A DNA stretch of 64,000 bases. Source: Ectocarpus siliculosus (lineage: Eukaryota > Sar > Phaeophyceae > Ectocarpales > Ectocarpaceae). The position numbers were made by a program, and so were the translations under genes. Each line of letters opens with the position of its first letter. Positions within the stretch are counted from its first letter, which is position 1. The stretch covers positions 62,001-126,000 of the forward strand of contig FN648554.1 in the NCBI GenBank assembly GCA_000310025.1, in the 5' to 3' direction. Below, piece by piece: positions 1-11,099 of the stretch. Below the pieces are notes generated by a model. That model saw only the letters and a list, made by a program, of their open reading frames with translations, did not search any database and was not told where the DNA came from.

Positions 1-357
1 CAGCGTATCTGATGTGAATCTGGTGAGGGAACTCCGTCTTGACGAGGGGACACAGTGAATCTGGTCAGTAAATACAGTGAATCTCATGAGCGAATACAGT
101 ATACATGATGGGCAAATACAGGTTATGTATCCGAATCAGGGAAAACAGTAAACCTGACCAGGGAATACAGCGAATCTAATGAGGGAATACATTGAGCTGT
201 ATGAGGGAATACAGTGAATCTGAGTACGGAATACAGTGAAAATAATCAGGGAATACAGCGAATTTGATGAGATGATAAAGTGAAAATATCGAGGGAATAC
301 GGTGTACCTGATGAGAGAATACAGTTAATCTGACGAGAGAATACAGTGTTTAGCGTA
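1..357. repeat. 22-bp minisatellite, degenerate
   Basis: A unit of 22 bp beginning GGAATACAGTGAATCTGATG repeats about 16 times with substitutions, from the window edge to about position 357. Spacing between successive GGAATACA-type starts is 22 bp, or 44 where a unit has drifted. Any apparent reading frame across it is a by-product of the repeat. The array probably continues to the left of the window. Confidence 0.85.
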
Positions 358-939
358 TCTGATCAACGAATACGTGTATGTAATCCGGGAAGTACAGTGT
401 ATCCTACATCATTCCCTGGAGCACTGCATCGTCCACACAAGGCGCCAAGAGGTGCGCGTAAGCATAGGGGAGCGCCCACCATGTTGACGGTGAGTGCCGT
501 TGGTCGAAGGGGGGTGCCCAAACCACCGGGGGGGGGCTCTTACGGGGGCCGTGAGTTCAGGGAAGTGCCGATTTATCGGGAGTGGTGCCCGTTAGTGTGT
601 GGGGGGTGTCCGTTGTGGGGGGGTGCCCGTTAGCCCCGGGAGACGGGGTTGAAAGTATTTACCATTCAGGGGGTGCCCCTATCCTGCAACATGGCTTGTA
701 GACTGGGTAGTGGGGAAGGCAAGTTTTCCGCTCGACTTGTGTGGGGCTGTGCGGAGGGATAGGTTGACTTGTTCCCCACCCCGTCTGCTGCTGCTGCGGT
801 GTGTGTGCTGTGTGCTGTGCACTGCGTAGTGTACGCTGTATGTTTTTGATGAACAGAATGTCTCTGACCATGGCGCTTGTTGTTCGATTGGAGTCAGTCT
901 TGTACGGCGAGATACAGATGGTGAGATGTTTAACTTATC
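358..939. other. No gene seen; G-rich stretch
   Basis: Between the minisatellite and the first palindromic repeat I see no supportable gene. A strongly G-rich part (about 515-650) contains several runs of four to seven G on the plus strand. Confidence 0.5.
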
Positions 940-1420
940 CACCACACCCACCGGTGGGGCATACTATGTCTTGTGTCAATTGGAGGGTTGTGGGGGCAGA
1001 CCCAGCATTGGGTTCCTGGTGGTGTTGAACGAAGCCTTCTGCAACCCACGTCAGGTGTTTGGCGCTATCCCGCGGGATTGCCTGACCTGTTCGCCGCCCC
1101 AGGTGCTGCCCGCTGCTGTGCGCTGTGCGTGCATCGACCACAAAATCCTGCAGGTACTTGTGTGTCGATCGGAGCCTTGTGCAGGGAAATCCACCTGGTG
1201 GGGCGCATAACGTTATCGACCCCACCAGTGGGGTGGCGGCGCATGTTCCCCACACCAACCGTTTCACCACCAAAGCTGTGCCGTTTCGGCCTCACGATGG
1301 GTCCAATGATATCACTGCAACGTCGCAACATACTCGTTGAAGTCCTGTGCTGATCGAAGGTGTTTAAGCGTTATCCGCCCCACCGGTGGGGTTGTTAGGA
1401 AATTACCCCACCGGTGGGAT
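940..1420. repeat. Palindrome-bounded repeat block (ACCCCACCGGTGGGG family)
   Basis: Palindromes of the type ACCCCACCGGTGGGG occur at about 948-957, 1219-1234, 1376-1391 and 1405-1418. Between them lies a subterminal segment (about 1040-1195) that recurs, diverged and in either orientation, at 6.88-7.02, 9.46-9.89 and 17.27-17.82 kb. The segment at 1200-1310 resembles 17.74-17.82 kb and, more weakly, the MULE end units at 11.15-12.0 kb. It looks like the end structure of a foldback-like or MULE-related element. No coding part is seen here. Confidence 0.6.
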
Positions 1421-2055
1421 GTTTAGCCGTGCCGTTAGCCGTTGCCGCTGCGCTTGCCGTCGTCGCTGTGTTTGTGTCTTCATACCTTCTCAGTCGGCCT
1501 TCAAACTTCTTGTTGATAAGTGTCCGTGGTAACTTGTCCGCGCATGAGTCATATGCTGTTTTGACCTTCGCTTTGACTTTCACGATGGGCATTTTACCTC
1601 CCCGTCTTGAATTGGTGAGTACCTGCGTTATACGGAAGTATCGTTCCACGACGCAAACGTCGACGCCTCCGTTTTATTTTTATTCCTTTCGCACTCCTTC
1701 CTTGCGGCGGTTTTCACACGGACTTCGAACATGGGATGCAATTTCCTCTCGTGGCACCTTCCTCGTCGGCCTTCTCCATCGTTGTGTACATCATGTATAC
1801 CTCCATTCTTCGGCTTTTCGATTACCGATAGACAACACTACGGACTGACATGTCCCTTACACCCCCGACGGGACCGCGCGCTCGTCGAGTGCCGAAATTC
1901 TTTACCACTTCCTTTCCTCTCCCAACACCGTCCCTTCTTCCCGGCCCTATAAATCCTCTCCCCTTCTTCTTTCCTTCCTGCCGGACACTCACCACCATCC
2001 GTCTTGGAAGTTGGCCCCCAACCCCATTGGGGGGCGGGGGGCCAATCCTTAACCC
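1421..2055. other. No gene seen
   Basis: Open frames here are short and overlap on both strands. None has a recognisable motif. At 2018-2041 there is a GC-rich palindromic stretch around CCCCATTGGGG, similar in style to the boundary at 34.10-34.13 kb. Confidence 0.4.
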
Positions 2056-2640
2056 TGGTACAAACACACAAACGAACAACGTAAGGAACTCTGGACAAGC
2101 GCTGTGGGCATCGACATGAAAAATATGAAAAGAGCAACCAGCCCAGCCTTGAACTCGGAGCGTGTTACACGCGGCGCGTATCGTCCTAAAGTAGTTTCCA
2201 GAACGGTGTGCTGGGCGGACGACAGCGGCCGCAACTCCCTCTGCTTTCGTGGTAATCGGAGGGACACGCACCAGACTACAGCAGTAGAATGCTTCGTCTC
2301 GTGTGATGCGGAGAGTTAGAAGGTGAAAGGAAAACGTTGCTGTCGCGTACTGCTGTGTGCTCTATCAAGCGTGGTGCAGCTGTCGATATGCATGCAGGTG
2401 TGTCCAAAGCTGCGCTGAAACCTTAGTTGACTTGCGGTAGGTCTGGAAGTACGGCCGACCCTTGCTGCGCGTCTATTCGATGTTGTCGATCAGTTGCGAC
2501 GCGTGTCGGCCTTTGTCATGCGGTTGCCCGTGACTGAACGTGAACCTTCTCCGGTGTCTGGTCCGTACTGCTGCGCAGTACAAGAACGAAATGTGTCACG
2601 ACACGTCCACCATCCTGCAAGTATAAAAGTAGCATGATAG
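2056..2640 (-). repeat. Dispersed repeat family D, copy 1
   Basis: Reversed, this stretch matches 38,070-38,700 over most of its length: both contain TGTCGTGACACAT, then a CACCGGAGAAGGTT...GTTCAGTCACG segment, then a shared end near GGGCTGGTTG and TTGTCCAGAG. Partial copies are at 6,622-6,742 and 16,595-16,745. No protein motif was found. It could be an LTR or a MITE-like element; the ends are not sharp enough to decide. Confidence 0.65.
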
Positions 2641-3059
2641 CATGATACCCTGGCACGGTGGCTTAGAGGCTATGTCCTCCACGTTAGTCGAGGCGATGAC
2701 AGGTGCGAAAAGGTAACCTGGAAGACGAAAGTCCTCTCACAGTGTGAAGAACATTTGGAGATATTTCCGACACACACAGATATATCCGCAGAGTATGTAG
2801 GAGCCCAAATGATGGCCGCTGCCCAGAGATGACCAGTACAGCTGTAATGCCATGACAATCCGAACGGATCACACGAGACAGTGAGCTATCCGGCTAGCAA
2901 GCAGAGACTCCTGCGGAAGTAATTCCTCATCACACACATACGCACGTTACGTTCGAACCGACACACAAGAGATCTACGATACACAAGAGCAGTTCTGCTG
3001 AACATTGACTATACTGGCTATGTGCCCCAAACATAAAACACCATGTAGCACTTGAACTT
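2641..3059. other. No gene seen
   Basis: Nothing supportable. At about 2655-2667 TGGCTTAGAGGC looks like a tRNA A box but has no B box at the right distance. Confidence 0.4.
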
Positions 3060-6000
3060 GTTGCTGATGAAGTCGTTCACGTGAAGTTGTTGATGATGTC
3101 GAGCAGATGTCTGAAGGGGTGGTTATTGAGGTTGTTCGTGCCCATGTAGGCAGGGTTGCTGTCGGTCGGGATTATAGTGGATGTAGATCCTTCCTTCTGA
3201 TACGAGCTCTCGGTAAAGGGGCACTTGCGTAAACTCCTAACCGAACCCTAGCTCACTCAGCATATTCGAAAAAAACACTGCTCCCTTCATGGCTAGCGGC
3301 GGTGCAACCAGCTCCGCCTCCATGGTCGAAATGGGTGTCGGACCTTGTCGGCGTGAAGCTCATGGGTGCATTGTGCATTGCCCTCCATCGTCAAGTAGCA
3401 CGAGCGGATTTCCGTTGTACGAAAAGGCCGCAAGTCTGAAGCCTCCACTCTTGTATGTGTTTCTATAATCAGTGGTGCCGGCCAGGCAGCGAAGGGTGTG
3501 CTTCGCTGCCACCATGTGGATCTTGGTGGGTTTCGCCATAGGGCGGGCCAGTAGGCCCGTAGCGTATATGCTGTCCTAACGGAGCACTTGAGCGTTTCCT
3601 TCTCGTCTAGCAGAGTGTCCTCTGGTTGCTTGGTGAAGACCTCCGAACCGTACCCAGGCGAGCTGGTCGGTTTGCATCCTGACATCCCGATAATCTCGGG
3701 GATACATTCGCGGTATGCTTCCTGGGAAATGTTGAGTGTACCTTGTTCACGATACCTCTCGATTTCCACCCCCAAGACGAGCGACACCTCGCTCATGTCT
3801 GTCATCTTGAACCGTTGTTTTAATTTCTGCTTATATCATCGAGATAGAAGGTCGTCAACGTAGGACATCAAGTAGATTTGGACATCGTCGTGGTCGTACA
3901 AGTAGTGCAAGTGTCAGACTTGAGCGGAACGAAACCTGTCTCAACAAGGAAGGAGTGGATGATGTGGAACCAGTTTTTGGGGCTTTCGGCCACCCACTAG
4001 ATCACCTCCATCGTTGTCCTTGACTTCGAAGCCAGGTGGCTGTTCGACAAACATATCTGCAGGATGTCCTCGTAAAGGACGACTATGGAAACATCCATTT
4101 GATCCAACTCCAAGGTTGGATTGCACGGCTATGTGCGCTAACATCTGAGTACTCGGTAGCCTCAACACTGGAGCGTAGGTGCTGCCCCAGTCAAGTCCAG
4201 GTACTTGGTTCCAGCTTTGCGACACTACACGCCTCTTCAAGGAGCCGTCTGCCTTTTGGAGGAACTTGTAAACTTGACGTTCCTTATGACTCGTCATCTC
4301 GCGCTCTGCAGCAGCGTTCCACAGAGCTCCGTCCGGTATGGCCCGTGTCTCTTTGGTCGTTTGGTGGACATCCGGTTGGAACGTCCCGTGGTCGTCTTCT
4401 GTGAACCGAAGGGGCCGCTCCTGTGGCGGACGTCAGGGAAGCGTCCTTTCGCGGTAGTACATACGACGAAGCTCGCGGACGGTCTTGGCGTTGTGCATGA
4501 GCGAACTTGCTCTGGTGACAGCAGGTGCCGACGTGGACCCTTGTCAGCTGCCGAGTCGCGTATTCCGCGCGGTATGATGCTTCCCCGCGCAGATCCACCG
4601 CGCGATGAGCCACCCCGAGCACCTCGGCCACCACGAGACAAACCGCCCCCGCGCGCAGATCCACCCCGCAGCGCAGCACTAATGTAGACGGAACAGGACC
4701 AGGAGGCGATGTAGCAAACAGCGTAGGACCAGGTAACGAACCCGGAGGAGAACACCGTCACCCGTTTCAGGGGGGCTACCTCCTGCAGATGTACCACCGA
4801 AAGTCCTAGACGCACCCGGTGGCAGGAGGAGATCCTGCAGGACAAATCCCATGGTCACGGTTGGTTGTCTCACGGATGTTCTCGAGAAGCTCAAGCACAG
4901 GTAGGGCCCCAACGGCATGATCCGGACAGAGTGAATAAACTGAGTGGTCAAAATACATCTCTTACCATGTCGTCGTGGTTGTCGTACGCAAACTCCCCGT
5001 CGTCGAAGCCACCGTCATCCAACGAAGGCGCGACTGGAGGCATCTCAATGAAGACACTATATCGACTCACCTGTACACTATTTCGCGTCTCAGAGTTGTA
5101 AACTCGCTACGACTTGCTGTCCATGCTAGTGTGTCCTTCCCAAGCACGGTGCTCCAACTTCCTGGTGTGACTCTCTTCGTGCACGATGCCTTTGACTCTA
5201 TCCCCCGAAGGCGACCAAGGTAGGCATCCTTGCCGTAGAGCGCCTTGTTCGGCGTCCCGGGTTGCAGGGCTGCATGAGGTACCGGGTTGCTCAGGTAGAT
5301 ACCCGTCTGGATCAGCCCCCCAAATAAAGTACCGCAGAGTTGAGTTAGCGAGCAAACATCGCACGATGTTCAAAGTCGTTCGGCCCGCACACGTTCGTTC
5401 CTTCCGATCTGCTGAAGGGTGTTCCAGCTCGATGCCGATGGTTTGACAGTACTGACGGACTTCTGCACTCGTGAATTGTGTGCCCTGATCCCGGCGGAGG
5501 CAATGGATGCGTTCGCCGGTAGCAATCACGCTCAATTTGTTGAACAACGCGAGGGAGTCCACAGAACTATCTCCGCTCACTTGGTCTGCTGGTCAACGAT
5601 TTTGGTAGTGTACTTGAAACCGCTTAGCGCTGTAGGTGTTAAGGGGCAAAGGGCGTCGACGTAAAAGGGCAAGAAGGGGCGCAACACGCCGTATGTGGCC
5701 TGATTAGTATGAGGTACTTGTGCGCTCTTTCCGAGCGGGCAGGCGCCACAGTCCTCCACGTCTCCGGTGTAGTTGACGTCGTTGATCGGCTCTTTCCTTA
5801 GAACGTCCAAGCTGTTGCCGCTGGTGTGCCCCATGCGCAGGAGCCAGAGCATCAAGGGCGTCCCCGAGGACCATCTGGCCCCCTGGTTCACCTTTGAGCA
5901 TCACCTCGATGGAGTAAACGCGTTTTCCGGTTGTGACATCCACATCCCCCGACTCCAACCTGGAGTTGTCCGGATGAAAAAACGTCAACACCCCCTTTAG

Positions 6001-6620
6001 CATCGCCGATGTAGCGCAGAAGAGCCTGGTGCCAAACCCCGGTAACAAAATGCCGGTCGTTCCCAATGTCATCTGTGACGATACCGAAGATGGTACCCGC
6101 CGCAACGCCTTTGAGGAAATGCTGGCCTGCGGCGACGATCGTGTGTGGGATCTGAAGGTTTTCGACGTCGTCCATGTGAGCCCGCAACCCTGGTGTAAAC
6201 CCACGGTCCAGGTAGTTGTCGGTCGCTCCACTGTCCACAACTATTCGGACGGACGATCCGTCGTAGCGAAAAGGAACCCTGAAGGCACGTGGTGATCCTG
6301 CGCACTCGACTCTGATGAAGCAGATGTAGGTGCCCCCTGCGCGGCGGCGGACGCCGCGGGAGACGTCTGGGAAGAGACAGATGACGACACAGCCTTCGCC
6401 GAGGAAGCTCCGAGGGCGCCAAAGGAGAACCCGAATCACGTCGGCTCGGTCGGAGCCTGTTGAGCCATCACCGTAGACGATTGCGCCAAGTGAGTACTCC
6501 CGGCGATGGAGAATTGAAGAAAGCTGGCATGGCCAGCTGATCGCAGCAATGCTAGCTTCACCGTCAACCCTTGGAACTCCTTTTGCCTGTTCTCCCTGAG
6601 CTCCTATCATGTTATCTATA
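3060..6620 (-). mobile_element. Ty1/copia retrotransposon fossil 1, broken
   Basis: Parts read 5' to 3' on the minus strand: a protease segment with VDSGATDNYLD (near 6.25 kb), a gag-pre-integrase segment (5.58-5.89 kb), an integrase core piece with RRDQGTQFTS (near 5.47 kb), an Arg/Gly-rich linker (about 4.58-4.68 kb), a reverse transcriptase piece with LDWGSTYAPVLR (near 4.2 kb), the later RT part LVLGVEIERYREQG (near 3.75 kb), and a faint RNase H tail to about 3.06 kb. The order protease-integrase-RT-RNase H is that of Ty1/copia. The element has many breaks and no clear terminal repeats, so it looks old. Family confidence is high; outer limits are approximate. Confidence 0.85.
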
Positions 6621-6621
6621 T

Positions 6622-6742
6622 GCTCACACGATGGTCGTCGTGCCGTGACACATCTCTTAAATAGGATGGAAACAAAGAAAATGGTAGCTCGATATATATT
6701 ATTAATTACAGCAGTATGGACCACACACCGGAGAATGTTCGC
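6622..6742 (+). repeat. Dispersed repeat family D, partial copy 2
   Basis: Matches 38,085-38,205 in the same orientation, from GATGGTCGTCGTG through GTGACACATCTCTTA to CAGCAGTATGGACCA and CACCGGAGAA. It sits beside copia fossil 1 but in the opposite orientation to the copy at 2.06-2.64 kb, so the two are not a normal LTR pair. Confidence 0.65.
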
Positions 6743-6879
6743 CTACGGCGACGACCATGACTGAATGCGATGCCTCCTGCGACGGCGAAGTATACTTCAA
6801 TGCTCGAGATACAGCAGTGGGATTTTCGTGTTGTCGGAAGAAGTCCGCCTACAGGAAGGGTGTTCGATGTAGTATTCCA

Positions 6880-7020
6880 CTTGACGTGTTGCGGTTTGGC
6901 GCTGTGTGGCGGAAATACTTGACGTGCTCGCCACCCGACCTGATGTCCGCTGCTATTTGCTGTTCGTGTATGTATCAAACACTCTACCGGTTCTTGGGTG
7001 TCGATTGTACGTTGCGCAGG
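6880..7020 (+). repeat. Subterminal repeat unit of the ACCCCACC family
   Basis: The segment GTTTGGCGCTGTGTGGCGG...CGCCACCCGACCTGATGTCC...GGTGTCGATTG recurs reversed at 17,270-17,440 and 17,455-17,600, and in diverged form at 1,040-1,195 and 9,456-9,560. It has no long open frame of its own and is probably the internal part of the ends of a foldback-like element. Confidence 0.6.
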
Positions 7021-8249
7021 AATTTCCTTTTGGGGACTCCATTTTCTCGATAAAAAATATCGACAATACTCTATTTTCTAGTGAAACGACGGTCGACAAT
7101 GACCATTTCTGTCTGTTTACATATTTAACATGATTTCATCACTGCTTTGTTTCTCTTGCGTTTCCATACACCTTCCCGTTGTTGCCACTCTCCTGTCGTG
7201 TCGTCTTCCTTCTTCATATTCTTCACTTCCTCCCAAACCTTCACCGTCATCCACCTCAGTGTGACCCTAGTTATGTTTCACATTCAGCATTACTGTGCGT
7301 CGTGGTGTTGTGGTAGGAGCACCACTTCGACTGAGCTCTCCCACCGCATCATTTATGTCATTGTGGTCCTACTTGTGCATATTCTTTCTCACTTTATTTC
7401 TTTCATCAGTAAACTAAATGTCAGCGAATTATGAGTTTGGCTGGAGGGGAATCTTAAGACAATGGCCGTCCGGAACCTACATCGTATATATGTCCCGTTC
7501 GGGTCGAGGTCACGTTCGATCGTTGTCGAGTTGTGTCAAGGGTGAGCGGCGTTTTTCTTTCTACGTTGACCCCAAGATTGTTGCGTTTTTAACCACCGAA
7601 AGGTTAGTTTTTACGATTTTCGCATTTCTCCATTTTTTCCCGTCCATGAGATGAGCTCAATATCCTACACGGCCGTTATAAGAAATATCCATCTCTGACG
7701 CCGAAATTCTTCGAGGTTCTTCTGAGCGGTCCGCAAAGTTCCGCACAACAAGTAAAACGTGACGACACGACGACACAAATTTGGACATTATTATATTGGT
7801 CAACATTGGAGGGCACAATGTCACGGTAATGGTACAACAGAACAGTGGGATACCAGCGAACTCACCGTTTTTGTCGCCAACTACCACGACGCACCACTCG
7901 TTCATCGCCGCCAGCTGCTTAACCGAATGGGTTGGCTCGACAATTGAAGTCATCACTGCCCATTTCTTACACACATCGGCCTGAGGGGGAGTGGGGAATC
8001 CTGATTCTGGATCGACCCAACCTTTCACGTGGAGATCTATCCTCGGGCCTCGGTATGTCCGAACTTTCTCCATGGCATAAAGTTCTCCGGCTGTCGCGGC
8101 CGACAAGAACGCGCCGCCAGGAATTGCGTGCTCCATGTGTTCACCTTGATAATTTGGGAACCGGTAACAGGATATTGACATAGGGCTGGCCCCGTTAACG
8201 AGCGGACGATCTGGGGTGCGGTAGTTTGAGTTACCCTGCCAAACACGAT
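7021..8249. other. No gene seen
   Basis: About 1.2 kb with several short open frames on both strands (for example 7657-8181 minus), none with a recognisable motif or convincing start. Treated as non-coding or decayed. Confidence 0.35.
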
Positions 8250-8430
8250 GTTTAGTTTGTTGTGCATGAAATAATTCTCACGTCTCCCAGATCTACATAT
8301 ATAGTTGGGTTCTTGTTGTGCCGGCCTGGGGGCGTGTTGCTTCGGGCGTATCTGTTCGGTTTCGCGGAGTTCATATTTGCGAAACCTCGTGTTCTCTGGA
8401 CCCAAGGGCAGTGTGTAACACGCAACCCGC
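8250..8430 (+). repeat. Relative of the 29.8/41.3-kb module end
   Basis: CTCCCAGATCTAC, GGGTTCTTGTTGTGCCG and, further on, CAGTGTGTAACACGC line up with 41,270-41,490 (same orientation) and, reversed, with 29,550-29,790. The middle is shortened and diverged. It is a third, partial copy of one end of the duplicated module described at 28.8 and 41.2 kb. Confidence 0.55.
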
Positions 8431-8469
8431 GATCAAGATTGGCAATGCCAACAAACGTAGGCGCTCATA

Positions 8470-8995
8470 GTCCACAACAGTTGGTCATCGCCAATCGGTA
8501 CTTCACACCGCCGCCGAGAGACACACTGGGTTGTCTCCGAGTATGCCCTCGCCGGTGTACTTCCTGGAGGAGGAACTATCGGAAGCCTCCGGTTTGGGGC
8601 TTTCTAAGTGGTGGACGCGGCGCAAAGCCCAACAGCTGAGTTGTGCCGTTCTGTTTCGCGGTCAAAAAGCACGAAGGGTGTGTATCTAAGTGTAGTATTG
8701 TACGACATTGAACCACCCGACGGGTTTTACCGGTGTCTCCCGAAGCAGACATCGCACGATTTCGAATAGGGTATTTTCTGAATAGTTAGTGCGTATTATT
8801 GGAAGGCTCAATCGTCCGACACTGCTATTGTACCATAGTAAGTTTCGTCCCGCCTGGTGGTATTCGGAGGGAGATTTCGTTCTATAGTGGCAGAGGTATC
8901 GTATGGTACGCAGCAAGCCTCCCTGCGTCGACGGCAAAAAATATTTATCAAGGCAATTCGAAAGAAACACAATAAACGAATATCGGTGTGTCTAA
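8470..8995 (+). repeat. Dispersed repeat family E, copy 1 (LTR-like)
   Basis: Matches 46,105-46,630 in the same orientation along about 500 bp, including ACCGCCGAGAGACA, GGAGGAACT, CGCACGA(T/C)TTCGAAT, GAGGCTCAATCGTCCGA, ATCAAGGCAATTCGAAAG and a final AATAAAC. Length, a near-terminal AATAAA and isolation at the second site fit solo LTRs, but TG/CA ends and target duplications are not visible. This copy abuts the MULE end array. Confidence 0.6.
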
Positions 8996-9450
8996 ATCCC
9001 CCCCCGGGGGGGGATTAGTGTCTAAATCCCCCCCGTCTGTATCTCCGCCCACGAGGCACCAATCGAGCCAGGACACGCACAGCTGTGTTGCTGTGAGGTA
9101 GGGCTATCACGAGATACCTCGTACAGCGGAAACGGTGCAGGTTTAGTGCAGCCATATGGCTGATGGGCAAAGTATATCTGTTGCCTCAACCTGCCCCCCG
9201 GGGGGGGATTAGTGTCTAAATCCCCCCCCGTCTGTATCTCCGCCCACGAGGCACCAATCGAGCCCGGACACGCAAGGCTGTGTTGCCGTGATGTAGGGCT
9301 ATCGCGAGATACCTCGTACAGTGGAAGGGGTGCAGGTTTAGTGCAGCCATATTGCTGATGGTCAAAGTATGTCTGTTGCCTCAACCTGCCCCCCGGGGGG
9401 GGATTAGTGTCTAAATCCCCCCCCGTCTGTTTCTCCGCCCCCAGGGCACC
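8996..9450 (-). repeat. Left end array of the MULE, about 194-bp units
   Basis: The junction CCCCGGGG followed by GATTAGTGTCTAAATCCCC lies at about 9,013, 9,207 and 9,402, giving two full units of 194-195 bp and a partial third ending near 9,450. Each unit holds GAGGCACCAATCGAG, ATACCTCGTACAG and a CCATATGGCTGATGGGCAAAG-type segment. Orientation is opposite to the right array. Confidence 0.9.
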
Positions 9451-9455
9451 AATCG

Positions 9456-9890
9456 ACTGACGAACACCGGTAGAAGTGTGTGAAAACATGCACGTACAGC
9501 GCACAGCAGCGGGCAGCAGGTGAGGCGACCATCACATCAAGTATTCCTGCCCACAGGTTTACACACACCCAGTGGGATGCGAACACCGCCGTCTCACTGG
9601 TGGGGTACATTATAGCCTTGTTTACCCCCCAAACGACGTAGCCCGAAGGGTTCCGTTCAGGTGGTAACACCGCCGGTGGGGTAAACTACGGATGTGCTGC
9701 TGCAGGGGGAGGGGGGGGGGGTATGTCTAATACCCCACCATGAACCTCGCACCTCTGTACAAGGCTCTGATGGCCGCACAAGACCCGAGGTAGAACTGTA
9801 AAAGATGATGAACGCACAACACACAGCACGCAGCAGCACTGCACCCCTGCTGTGATCGCTATGTCTATACATTGTACCGTGCCCAAATGT
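9456..9890 (-). repeat. Subterminal repeats of the ACCCCACC family inside the MULE
   Basis: 9,456-9,560 matches (same strand) the units at 17,420-17,560, including CACCGGTAGAAGTGTGTG and CAGCAGCGG. Palindromic boundaries of the ACCGCCGGTGGGGT type lie at 9,590-9,606 and 9,669-9,682. 9,731-9,850 resembles the reverse of 1,060-1,230. This looks like an older element end nested in, or fused to, the MULE. Confidence 0.55.
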
Positions 9891-10119
9891 AACGTTCCTC
9901 ACATCAGGGATTGATGACTCATTCGTTTGGTGTCGCTCTCCAAAAAAAAACAACGAAGAAAAAACAACGACAACGCAAATACTCGCAAACGATCGAAAAC
10001 AATCCCAAACATGTTGAGACATAGGTGATGAACGTATGTTCGCCGCCACCAACGTGTTGCCTCCCGGTCGTCAATGCGACGTGAAAGTCAGACTAAGGTA
10101 CACACGCAAGGGCAGCTGG

Positions 10120-11091
10120 TTAGGTGCTGGTATCAGCACCTTTCAGCTTTCTCCTCTTGTTCGTCCGTGGCACGTCGCTGAAGTCCTTCATTCTCCTAGT
10201 CTGACGGGATTTTCCTCTCTGGCCCGCAGGGTTGCCAGCTCCCTCTTTGCCGTCCTTCTTAGGTCTCCCTTTCTTGGGTGCTAGCCCAGGATTTCGGGGT
10301 CCTCCTGTGCCTCCCGCGGCCTCCTTCAGCAGATACCCGAGGAAATCGTCAATCTTGACCTGGACAGACAGTGCTTGGTGAAGAGGTACGGACCTCATAA
10401 TGTCTCCTACGTTCTCCTTGTTCTTCGCCATGAGATGGGCGTAGACGCGACGTTTGTCGGCAGCGCTTCTATCCTGCGCGGCCTGCACCGCGCGTTCAGC
10501 GGGGTGTGCGCCATCGAACGATTCATCGCATGTCGGTCCCCAGCAGTGGTCATCGCTTCCTTGGTGATGCCCGTCCCATCCTTCGCCGTGGCCTGACGAC
10601 GACAGCACGGCTGAGACGCTCCATGGCAAAACCTTTCCGTCGTCTGATTGACGCCAACGGTTGTGGACACACGCACCGTCGAAGGCATGCGTAAAGCTCA
10701 ACTCGTCCTCCCCGCCAGTTCTCCCGATGAGGTTGACAAGAACCGCGAAGTAGTGCCTGCAAGGCAGTCCGCGCCGCAAAAGCTGTAAACAGGAACACAA
10801 ATGGAAGTTGTGAGGCCCGAATGCGACGAGGTGGCTAGGATTGTTCGCCGAATACTTGTATCGAACGGCCGCGACCAGTTCGATAGGGAAGCCGGCGATC
10901 AATTCCAAGAAAGCTGGCAGCGATGTACGAGCCCACATGGTGTTGTCCTCTGCAGGTTCGTCAGCTAACGAGTCTCTCTCCAGATCGGTATCAGGTGGTG
11001 CGACCTGGAGAATGTTGAGCTTGAGGCGCAAATTGCGTATCTGGTCAAAGTCGTCGTCGTGTAGAGGAAGCGGTTGTCCGTCTTCGTCCAC
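10120..11091 (-). pseudogene. Mutator-like (MULE) transposase, C-terminal fragment with SWIM finger
   Basis: An open frame of 323 codons. Residues 95-120 read FHLCSCLQLLRRGLPCRHY, a SWIM zinc finger CxC-x9-CxH with Cys99, Cys101, Cys111 and His113. This domain follows the DDE catalytic core in MULE and FAR1-type transposases and helps bind DNA. FTHAFDGACVHNRWRQ just after it matches the usual spacing to the F..I...RW segment. Near the end KKGRPKKD is an AT-hook core in a Lys/Arg/Gly-rich tail. There is no ATG at the start: the frame runs in from the end array, and the DDE core is missing, so this is a truncated gene. A domesticated FAR1-like gene is possible but less likely given the inverted arrays on both sides. 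Confidence 0.8.
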
Positions 11092-11099
11092 ATTTCCGG

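Noticed and set aside
2645-2730. tRNA gene suggested by TGGCTTAGAGGC
   Set aside because: No B box at tRNA distance and no acceptor stem.
6622-6742. Family D copies at 2.06 and 6.62 kb as LTRs of copia fossil 1
   Set aside because: They are in opposite orientations, whereas LTRs are direct repeats.
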